Assembly: GCA_027055635.1 (NCBI GenBank)
Contig: JALUMZ010000204.1
Location: 1 to 8,290, forward strand
Length of the DNA: 8,290 bases
DNA from: Campylobacteraceae bacterium
GTDB taxonomy: Bacteria; Campylobacterota; Campylobacteria; Campylobacterales; Sulfurospirillaceae
Direction of reading: 5' to 3'
Part shown: positions 1-5,699 of the stretch, one piece after another
How positions within the stretch are numbered: the stretch's first letter is position 1
Layout: every line of letters starts with the position of its first letter
Notes under the pieces: model-generated
What the model saw: only the letters and a program-made list of their open reading frames with translations
Databases searched by the model: none
Told to the model about the DNA's origin: nothing
Position numbers and translations under genes: made by a program

Positions 1-524
1 CCATAAAAATAGGAATCTTAACTATGTCTGATAGGGCAAGTGCTGGGGTTTATGAGGATTTGTCGGGGAAAGCTATCATAGATACTATGAATGATTATCT
101 TACTAGTGAATGGAAGAGTGTCTATGAAGTGATACCGGATGACCAGACTCTCATAGAGGAGGCTCTAAAAAATATGGTTGATGAGCAAGAGTGTTGCCTG
201 GTAGTCACAACCGGTGGCACAGGACCGGCTAAGAGAGATATAACACCAGAAGCCACAGAGGCAGTATGCGAAAAGATGATGCCCGGATTTGGTGAATTGA
301 TGAGACAAGTGAGTCTGAAATATGTTCCGACTGCTATACTTTCTCGCCAAACTGCCGGCATAAGAGGTAAGAGCCTCATTATAAATCTACCGGGAAAACC
401 AAAATCCATAAGAGAGTGTTTGGATGCAGTTTTTCCAGCAGTTCCGTACTGTATTGATTTGCTTGAAGGTCCATACTTAGAGTGTAATGAAGAAGTTATA
501 AAACCGTTTCGACCAAAATCTTAA
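1..524 (+). CDS. mogA: Molybdopterin adenylyltransferase MogA, 5' end cut by window
   Basis: MogA adenylylates molybdopterin with ATP before molybdate insertion, a cytoplasmic late step of molybdenum cofactor synthesis. The frame is open from the window edge: codons 3-23 read IKIGILT directly before the first in-window ATG (24). That stretch is the first beta strand of the MoaB/Mog fold, so the true start lies a few codons upstream and the ATG at 24 is internal. Counting from that ATG, one sees SDRAS (2-6), the nucleotide/molybdopterin loop TTGGTGPAKRDITPEA (62-77), MPGFGE (86-91), AILSRQ (104-109), NLPGKPKSI (121-129) and the ending EGPYLE...FRPKS. RRD/KRDITP and the FRPKS tail resemble E. 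coli MogA more than MoaB. A segment between ECLD (131-134) and PYCI (141-144) is about 12 residues shorter than I recall in E. coli. First visible gene of the plus operon. Family assignment is secure; MogA versus a MoaB paralogue is slightly less so. Confidence 0.92.
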   Translation, partial: IKIGILTMSDRASAGVYEDLSGKAIIDTMNDYLTSEWKSVYEVIPDDQTLIEEALKNMVDEQECCLVVTTGGTGPAKRDITPEATEAVCEKMMPGFGELMRQVSLKYVPTAILSRQTAGIRGKSLIINLPGKPKSIRECLDAVFPAVPYCIDLLEGPYLECNEEVIKPFRPKS

Positions 525-542
525 TATTCTGGAGACTTTGAG

Positions 543-1256
543 ATGAATAAAAGTATAGCTACGGATTTAGTTTCAGCTCTTCTTATTGCTGTTTCGTTTT
601 TCTTGGCGGAGCCTTATAGAGGGATAGTCTTGTATGCCGGGCTTTTTGCACTCTCTGGAGCTATCACAAACCAAATAGCAATCCATATGTTATTTGAAAA
701 GGTTCCCTTTTTTTATGGTTCAGGTGTAGTAGAGCTTAGGTTTGAGTCTTTTAAGGCTTCTATTAAAAACCTAATGATGAATCAATTTTTTACACAAGAG
801 CAATTGGATAATTTTTTTAAACACAAAGAGAGAGAGTTGGATCTAAGCGAAGTGATAGAGCAGAGTGATTTTACTCCTGCTTATGATGCACTTGTAAAAA
901 CAGTTATGGAGTCATCATTTGGTGGAATGCTCGGTATGTTTGGGGGAGAAAATGCACTCTCTGCTCTAAAAGAGCCATTTATAAACAAACTAAAAGATTC
1001 AGTATCGCAGATTTCTAAAAGTGAGGAGTTCTCTTCTAGGCTCGAAAATTATATAAAACATTCAGGCTTAAGTGAAGATATGCTAAGAACAATAGAAAAT
1101 ATGATAGACAAAAGACTTGATGAACTGACACCTAAAATTGTAAAAGAGATAGTACAAGATTTCATAAAAGAGCATTTAGGATGGCTTGTTGTTTGGGGTG
1201 GATTTTTTGGTGGACTGATTGGTATAGCTTCAGAATTGGTTTTGCATGTATTGTGA
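543..1256 (+). CDS. DUF445 family membrane protein, function unknown
   Basis: A 237-residue protein that I place in the DUF445 family. The family signature is visible at residues 39-63 (GAITNQIAIHMLF followed by EKVPFFYGSG), as is the closing HLGWLVVWGGFFGGLIG (211-227). Two hydrophobic segments lie near the N terminus (about 8-22 and 27-50) and one at the C terminus (about 212-236). Between them is a charged, helix-rich domain of some 150 residues containing SGLSEDMLRTIENMIDKRL (174-192), probably outside the bilayer. Longer DUF445 proteins of other bacteria have a bigger middle section; this is a compact form. The ATG at 543 is preceded by GGAG (531-534) at an 8-nt spacing. It follows mogA by 18 nt, and its last 11 nt overlap the start of trmA, so it is likely translated from the same message. 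No biochemical role is established to my knowledge, and the neighbours do not suggest one. Confidence 0.85.
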   Translation: MNKSIATDLVSALLIAVSFFLAEPYRGIVLYAGLFALSGAITNQIAIHMLFEKVPFFYGSGVVELRFESFKASIKNLMMNQFFTQEQLDNFFKHKERELDLSEVIEQSDFTPAYDALVKTVMESSFGGMLGMFGGENALSALKEPFINKLKDSVSQISKSEEFSSRLENYIKHSGLSEDMLRTIENMIDKRLDELTPKIVKEIVQDFIKEHLGWLVVWGGFFGGLIGIASELVLHVL

Positions 1257-2349
1257 TTATTTTGGAGAGTGCGGAAGTTGCAAGCTCTATGACTTGGATT
1301 ATAAGAGGCAGGTTTTAGAGAAAAAAGAGTATGTCAAAGAGCTGTTTTCTGAGTTTAAAATAGGAAATTTTGATTTTTTTACTTCAAGAGACATTCACTA
1401 TAGAGGAAGAGCAGAGTTTAGAGTTTGGCATGATGGAGACAAGATAGACTACGCTATGCATAAACTTGAAGGCAAAGGGGTTTTGAAGATTCAAAACTGC
1501 CCCAAAGTTGATGAGAGCATATACCGCTTGATGCCAAAACTAAAAGAGTTCATAGAGGATAATGATGAGCTTAGAAATAGGCTCTATTCTATGGAGTTTC
1601 TCTCCTCAAGGGAGTCTGTGCTTGTCACTCTTATCTATCATAGACAAATAGATGAAAAGTGGGATAGGGAAGCTAAAAAACTAGAGAATAAATTTGGAAT
1701 TTTTGTCATAGGCAGAGCAAGAAAGATAAAGAGAGTGCTAAGTCAAGATTTTGTGCTCGAGACTCTATATGTAGATGATGAAAAGTATAGATATAAAATC
1801 ATAGAGGGTGGCTTTTCACAACCTAATAGATCGGTCAATGAAAAGATGATTTCTTGGGTATGTTCGCATATACACAATCCCAAAGATTTGCTTGAGTTGT
1901 ATTGCGGGCATGGAAATTTTACTATACCGCTCTCTAAAGCTTTTGGAAAAGTTTTGGCAACTGAAATATCTAAAGCATCTATAAAATCAGCTCGTTACAG
2001 TTGCGGACTAAATAGCATAGGTAATATAGAGTTTTTACGAATGAGTGTAGAAGAGCTTACGAGTGCTATGAAAAATGAGCGAGAATTTAACAGGCTTAAA
2101 GATATAGATTTGGATAAGTATAGTTTTTCTCATGTCCTAACCGACCCGCCAAGAGCCGGTATAGATGCCAAAAGTTTAGAGTTTATATCTAAGTTTGAAA
2201 ATATCATATATATCTCTTGTAATCCTAAAACTTTAAAGAGAGATTTAAATATATTAGGTAGAGATTTTGAGATAGTAGATTTTGCCGTGTTTGATCAGTT
2301 TCCATATACAAATCATATAGAAAGTGGTATAATTCTACGAAAAAATTAG
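1246..2349 (+). CDS. trmA: tRNA (uracil-5-)-methyltransferase TrmA, with RlmD-like iron-sulfur cysteines
   Basis: TrmA transfers a methyl group from S-adenosylmethionine to C5 of U54 in the tRNA T-loop. The 367-residue length matches E. coli TrmA (366). Visible motifs are FSQPN (190-194), SAM motif I LLELYCGHGNFT (215-226), the TrmA-type EREFNRL (278-284), DPPRAG (300-305), SCNP with the nucleophile Cys325, and FDQFPYTNHIE ending at the general base Glu359. These align with E. coli Cys324 and Glu358. EFNRL and the FDQFPYT..HIE tail favour TrmA over the RNA methyltransferases RlmC and RlmD. Unlike E. coli TrmA, the N terminus carries Cys3-x5-Cys9-x2-Cys12 plus Cys85 in a NCPK context, matching the [4Fe-4S] ligands of RlmD. 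The start is the ATG at 1246 inside the DUF445 gene; this places Cys3 correctly, but no clear Shine-Dalgarno precedes it, so translation is probably coupled to the upstream gene. Confidence 0.93.
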   Translation: MYCDYFGECGSCKLYDLDYKRQVLEKKEYVKELFSEFKIGNFDFFTSRDIHYRGRAEFRVWHDGDKIDYAMHKLEGKGVLKIQNCPKVDESIYRLMPKLKEFIEDNDELRNRLYSMEFLSSRESVLVTLIYHRQIDEKWDREAKKLENKFGIFVIGRARKIKRVLSQDFVLETLYVDDEKYRYKIIEGGFSQPNRSVNEKMISWVCSHIHNPKDLLELYCGHGNFTIPLSKAFGKVLATEISKASIKSARYSCGLNSIGNIEFLRMSVEELTSAMKNEREFNRLKDIDLDKYSFSHVLTDPPRAGIDAKSLEFISKFENIIYISCNPKTLKRDLNILGRDFEIVDFAVFDQFPYTNHIESGIILRKN

Positions 2350-2359
2350 GGGTTAAAAC

Positions 2360-2794
2360 ATGGAATGTCCAATGCCAACAATCAACACAAATGATGCTAA
2401 AGAGATTAAACAAATTCTTCAAGATGTCAAAACCATAGCCATCATAGGACTCTCTCCAAATGAAGCAAAAGAGAGCAATATGGTTGGAAAATATCTAAAA
2501 AATGCAGGATATAAGATAATCCCTATTTACCCAAAAGAGGAGTATATACTAGGAGAAAAAGTATATAGAAGTTTAAGTGAAGTTACAGAGCGTGTTGATA
2601 TGGTAGATATGTTTAGAAAACCTGCTATCGCAGATAGTCTGCTCGAAGAGGTACTTAAAAGAGACGATGTAAAGGTGTTTTGGTTGCAGCTTGGAATCGT
2701 AAATAACGAAGCTTGCGAGAGAGCAAAAAAAGCAGGCTTAAAAGTTGTGCAAAACAGATGCTCGAAGATAGAGCACCAAAGGTTGATGAAGTGA
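2360..2794 (+). CDS. Small CoA-binding-domain protein (YccU-like)
   Basis: A 144-residue protein made of a single Rossmann-type CoA-binding domain, like that of succinyl-CoA ligase alpha subunits but free-standing. Residues 26-40 (IAIIGLSPNEAKESN) form the nucleotide loop, followed by YKIIPIYP (51-58), VDMVDMFRKP (79-88), WLQLGIVNNEA (108-118) and NRCSKIEH (132-139). This is the full motif order of the YccU-type family; its physiological role is unknown, and CoA binding is inferred from the family. The ATG at 2360 has AGGGG (2348-2352) at 7 nt, overlapping the trmA stop. A second ATG at codon 5 is less well placed. The stop codon overlaps the ilvA GTG start as GTGA, so production is probably coupled to IlvA. 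Confidence 0.85.
   Translation: MECPMPTINTNDAKEIKQILQDVKTIAIIGLSPNEAKESNMVGKYLKNAGYKIIPIYPKEEYILGEKVYRSLSEVTERVDMVDMFRKPAIADSLLEEVLKRDDVKVFWLQLGIVNNEACERAKKAGLKVVQNRCSKIEHQRLMK
2778..2782 (+). promoter_or_regulatory. Ribosome binding site that fixes the ilvA GTG start
   Basis: AAAGG lies 8 nt before the GTG at 2791, inside the last codons of the CoA-binding-domain gene. It supports the GTG, which overlaps the upstream TGA as GTGA, over in-frame ATGs further upstream at 2713 and 2758. Confidence 0.6.
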
Positions 2795-4002
2795 TAGAAT
2801 TGAGTGAAATAGTACAAGCTAGAAGATTGATAAGTGATGTAGTAGCAAAGACGCCTTTTGTCTATGCTCCACTTTTAAGTGAAAAAACCGGAGCAAAAAT
2901 ATTTTTAAAAAAAGAGAATTTGCAACTAACCGGTGCTTACAAGATAAGAGGTGCATTTAATAAAATAGCCTCCTTAAGTCAAGAGGAAAAATCCAAAGGA
3001 GTAGTGGCAGCAAGTGCCGGAAATCACGCTCAAGGAGTAGGTTATAGTGCTAGACATTTTGGCATAAAAGCTGTGATTATTATGCCTGAAGCCACACCAT
3101 TGCTTAAAGTAACAGGCACCAAGGCTCTAGGGGCTGAGGTTATTTTGCATGGTGATAATTATGATGAAGCCTATGCCTATGCTCTTAAGTATGCAAAAGA
3201 TAATGACTTGACTTTTATACACCCTTTTGAAGATAAAAAAGTGATAGCAGGTCAAGGAACAGTTGGTTTAGAGATGATAGATGAGATAAAAAATTTAAAC
3301 ACCATACTTGTTCCGATTGGAGGAGGTGGGCTCATCACCGGTATATCTTCGGCCATAAAGCAGATAGACCCTAATATAAGAGTTATAGGGATAGTTGCTA
3401 AGGGTGCACCGGCTATGTATAATTCATTTAAAGCCAAGAAGATAGAAAATTCTAAATCTGTCAGAACCATAGCAGACGGTATAGCAGTTAGAGATGTGAG
3501 TTTGCAAAATCTTGAGTATATTTTAGAATCGGTTGATGATATTGTAACAGTTGATGATGAAGAGATTGCTACGGCAGTTTTATATCTTTTGGAGAAGCAA
3601 AAAATCATAGTAGAGGGTGCAGGAGCTACGGGCGTAGCTGCACTGATGCACCAAAAATTTGATTTTAAAAAAGATGAAAATATTGGTATAGTGTTGAGCG
3701 GTGGAAATATAGATGTAGGAATGCTCTCTGTGATCATAGAAAAAGGTCTTATAAAATCTCACAGGAAGATGAAACTATTGATAACACTTGTGGATAAACC
3801 CGGAGCATTGATGTATCTAACTGATATACTAAGAGATGTAAATGCAAATATCATAGAGATTGATTATGATAGAATTTCTACAAAATTAGCTTATGGAGAT
3901 GCAAAGATAACGATAGTCCTTGAAACAAAAGGTAAAGAGCACCAAGTTGAGATAAAAGAGATACTTCAAAACAATAATTACCTATTTGAAGAGGAAGTGT
4001 AA
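2791..4002 (+). CDS. ilvA: Threonine ammonia-lyase (threonine dehydratase) with one ACT domain
   Basis: IlvA is a PLP enzyme that converts threonine to 2-oxobutanoate and ammonia, the committed step to isoleucine. With a GTG start the protein has 403 residues, typical of the medium form with one regulatory ACT domain rather than the roughly 510-residue E. coli IlvA. The PLP lysine is Lys51 in TGAYKIRGAFN. Other features are SAGNHAQG (75-82), the phosphate-binding GGGG (177-180) and SGGN with Ser303. The ACT domain runs from about 328 to 403 and opens with LLITLVDKPGALMYL. The frame is open upstream to an ATG at 2713, but those 26 extra codons read in the coding region of the previous gene, are basic and unlike the family. 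The conserved N terminus begins at the GTG, which has its own AAAGG. The ACT domain suggests allosteric control, probably by isoleucine or valine, which is inference. A degradative serine/threonine deaminase role cannot be excluded. Confidence 0.93.
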   Translation: MIELSEIVQARRLISDVVAKTPFVYAPLLSEKTGAKIFLKKENLQLTGAYKIRGAFNKIASLSQEEKSKGVVAASAGNHAQGVGYSARHFGIKAVIIMPEATPLLKVTGTKALGAEVILHGDNYDEAYAYALKYAKDNDLTFIHPFEDKKVIAGQGTVGLEMIDEIKNLNTILVPIGGGGLITGISSAIKQIDPNIRVIGIVAKGAPAMYNSFKAKKIENSKSVRTIADGIAVRDVSLQNLEYILESVDDIVTVDDEEIATAVLYLLEKQKIIVEGAGATGVAALMHQKFDFKKDENIGIVLSGGNIDVGMLSVIIEKGLIKSHRKMKLLITLVDKPGALMYLTDILRDVNANIIEIDYDRISTKLAYGDAKITIVLETKGKEHQVEIKEILQNNNYLFEEEV

Positions 4003-4007
4003 TATAG

Positions 4008-4988
4008 ATGAAAAAAGAAGATATATCGATTGGAATTTTAACCTCTGGTGGAGATTGTGCAGGGATGAATCCTGCAATTAAAAAATTTGTGGATTACTGT
4101 TTTGATATGAAAGTTCAGCCGTATTTGATATATGATGGCTTAGAGGGTTTGATAGATGGGAAGATCAAAAAAGCAAAACATAGTGATGTAGCCGGAATTA
4201 TACATGAGGGTGGCACTAGACTTCGCTCTTCGAGGTCAAAAAGGTTTTTTGAGTTAAAATACAGAAAACAGGCTTATGAAAATCTCCTAAATTATGGTAT
4301 AGATAAATTGGTTATCTTAGGAGGAGATGGATCTTTTAGAGCACTGAAGCAGTTTCATGATGATTTTGGAGTTAGTTTTGTAGGCATTCCCGCTACGATA
4401 GATAATGATATATTTGGGACTGATTATTGTCTGGGTGTAGATACTGCATTAAATATGATAAGATTTGCAACTGATGCAGTTAGAGATACATCCGCCTCTT
4501 TTAGACGAGGTTGTGTGATAGAGACGATGGGAAGAAATTGCGGTTATTTAGCACTTGTATCAGCTGCTACATGTGGAGCAGAGGTTTGTATAATTCCTGA
4601 GTTAGAGTATGATTTGGATAGTTTGTGTGCAAAGCTTAGAAAGCAGTTAGAAGAGGGCAGATTATATATAGTTGTTGTAGTTGCAGAGGGTACTAAAAAA
4701 ACTGCTAAATTAGTAAAATGGCTTGAAAAAGAGGTGGGTATAGAGACAAGAGCTACCATATTAGGACACACTCAAAGGGGTGGAAATCCAACAGTATATG
4801 ATAGGCTAATGGCAACAGAATTTGTAGTCCATGCCTTAGATAAACTTTTGTCTTCTCAGGCAAAAGAGGGCTTAGTTGTTGTCTATAAAGATGCTTTGTT
4901 CCAATTTGTATCTATTGATTATGTGAATTCCCAAAAATTTCAGATAAAACAGGAGTTGTTAGATTTAGCTTCAAAGATGACTAAGTAA
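4008..4988 (+). CDS. pfkA: ATP-dependent 6-phosphofructokinase
   Basis: PfkA phosphorylates fructose 6-phosphate to fructose 1,6-bisphosphate. The protein has 326 residues (E. coli 320). Visible are TSGGDCAGMN (12-21), GGTR...SSR, GGDGS (105-109), PATIDNDI (128-135), RDTSASFRR, MGRNCG, the AEG glutamate and LGHTQRGGNP. By eye, the catalytic residues equivalent to E. coli Asp127 (here Asp132), Arg72, Arg162, Arg171, Glu222, Arg243, His249 and Arg252 are all present. Gly108 after GGD, and Ala rather than Lys in PATIDND, indicate ATP rather than pyrophosphate as phosphoryl donor. The E. coli effector-site arginines 21, 25 and 54 are replaced by Lys25, Asp29 and His58, so classic ADP/PEP regulation is doubtful. 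The ATG lies 5 nt after the ilvA stop, with AGGAAG at 3992-3997. It is the last gene of the plus operon, and its stop overlaps the kdsB stop region. Confidence 0.93.
   Translation: MKKEDISIGILTSGGDCAGMNPAIKKFVDYCFDMKVQPYLIYDGLEGLIDGKIKKAKHSDVAGIIHEGGTRLRSSRSKRFFELKYRKQAYENLLNYGIDKLVILGGDGSFRALKQFHDDFGVSFVGIPATIDNDIFGTDYCLGVDTALNMIRFATDAVRDTSASFRRGCVIETMGRNCGYLALVSAATCGAEVCIIPELEYDLDSLCAKLRKQLEEGRLYIVVVVAEGTKKTAKLVKWLEKEVGIETRATILGHTQRGGNPTVYDRLMATEFVVHALDKLLSSQAKEGLVVVYKDALFQFVSIDYVNSQKFQIKQELLDLASKMTK
4981..4988. other. Convergent 3' overlap of pfkA and kdsB
   Basis: The plus-strand stop TAA of pfkA (4986-4988) and the minus-strand stop TAG of kdsB (complement of 4981-4983) lie within the same eight bases. 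The two operons therefore meet tail to tail with no spacer, and any terminator for either must lie inside the other's coding region. Confidence 0.9.
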
Positions 4989-5697
4989 ATACTCTTAGTG
5001 CTTTTTGCAGATCTTCTTTTGTATCTATGCCAAAACTTTTACTCTCTACCTTTATCATGGCAACTTTTTTGCCATGATATATAGCTCTTAGTTGTTCTAG
5101 TTTTTCTATGTTTTCCAAGGGTGAAGAGGGTAGGGAGCAGAACTCTTTGAGTGATTTCTTAGTAAATCCATATATGCCTAAATGTCCAAAGTATGAGTTA
5201 TGCTCTTCTCTGTCAAATGGTATTTTGCTTCTTGAAAAGTATATAGCATATCCATTTACATCTGTTATAACTTTGACATAATTTGGATCACTTGCATCCT
5301 CTTTGCTTATGAGTTTATAACAGCTTGTTATCATTAAATCTTCACTGTTTTGGATAGACTTTTCAACTCTTTTTATGACTGATTTTACAATCTGTGACTC
5401 CAAAAATGGCTCGTCTGCTTGGACATTTACTATGATTTCATCATCTTTTAAATTCAATTTTTCAACCGCTTCATTTATCCTGTCAGTTCCACTATTGTGT
5501 GTATCACTTGTCATTACTGCATTAAAACCATAATCTTTTGCTAGATTTACGATCTCTTTGGAGTCGGTTGCGATTGCAACCTTGTCTATATTTGAGACTG
5601 CTCTAGCAGTAGCGATGACCATAGGGTAGCCATTGATATTTGCTAGAACTTTTTTTGGAAACCTGTTTGATGCAATTCTTGCAGGAATGAGTATCAT
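4981..5697 (-). CDS. kdsB: 3-deoxy-manno-octulosonate cytidylyltransferase (CMP-Kdo synthetase)
   Basis: KdsB couples Kdo to CTP to form CMP-Kdo, the donor for the LPS inner core, in the cytoplasm. The protein has 238 residues (E. coli about 248). Motifs in order are IPAR (4-7) with basic residues of the CTP loop after it, ATDS (43-46), HNSGTDR (67-73), VNVQADEP (90-97), YFSRSKIPFDR (153-163), HLGIYGF (172-178), LEQLR (200-204) and GIDTKEDL (223-230). Asp95 of QADEP and Asp225 of GIDT sit where the family binds magnesium. QADEP replaces the commoner QGDEP, a conservative change. The ATG follows the thrC stop by only 2 nt; AAGG (complement of 5705-5708), 7 nt before the start, lies inside the end of thrC. 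It is the last gene of the minus operon and shares the LPS pathway with lpxK at the head of the visible stretch. A perfect inverted repeat lies in its 3' part. Confidence 0.95.
   Translation of the reverse strand: MILIPARIASNRFPKKVLANINGYPMVIATARAVSNIDKVAIATDSKEIVNLAKDYGFNAVMTSDTHNSGTDRINEAVEKLNLKDDEIIVNVQADEPFLESQIVKSVIKRVEKSIQNSEDLMITSCYKLISKEDASDPNYVKVITDVNGYAIYFSRSKIPFDREEHNSYFGHLGIYGFTKKSLKEFCSLPSSPLENIEKLEQLRAIYHGKKVAMIKVESKSFGIDTKEDLQKALRVFT
5053..5079. repeat. Perfect 9-bp inverted repeat inside the end of kdsB
   Basis: TATCATGGC (5053-5061) and GCCATGATA (5071-5079) are exact reverse complements around a 9-nt loop that is mostly T on the plus strand. It lies about 65 nt beyond the pfkA stop and within kdsB codons for residues 206-215. 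Neither strand has a T tract directly after the stem, so it is not a textbook intrinsic terminator. It could still act as a 3' end stabiliser or pause site for the plus transcript, or be chance. Confidence 0.45.
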
Positions 5698-5699
5698 TT

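Noticed and set aside
122..409. Open minus-strand frame opposite mogA
   Set aside because: It lies entirely antisense to a well-supported gene and its translation resembles no protein family; it follows from the codon bias of mogA.
1246..2349. RlmD or RlmC (23S rRNA m5U methyltransferase) instead of TrmA
   Set aside because: The cysteine motif suggests RlmD, but there is no TRAM domain ahead of it, and EREFNRL plus the FDQFPYTNHIE tail and overall length are TrmA features.
3252..3737. 161-codon minus-strand frame opposite ilvA
   Set aside because: The translation is serine/threonine/isoleucine-rich low-complexity sequence typical of an antisense shadow, and ilvA covers it with clear motifs.
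4008..4988. Pyrophosphate-dependent phosphofructokinase
   Set aside because: PPi enzymes usually have Asp after GGD and Lys before TIDND; here these are Gly108 and Ala129, as in ATP enzymes.
5053..5079. Hairpin as an intrinsic terminator
   Set aside because: The T run is in the loop, not after the stem; no T tract follows on either strand, so I list it only as an inverted repeat.
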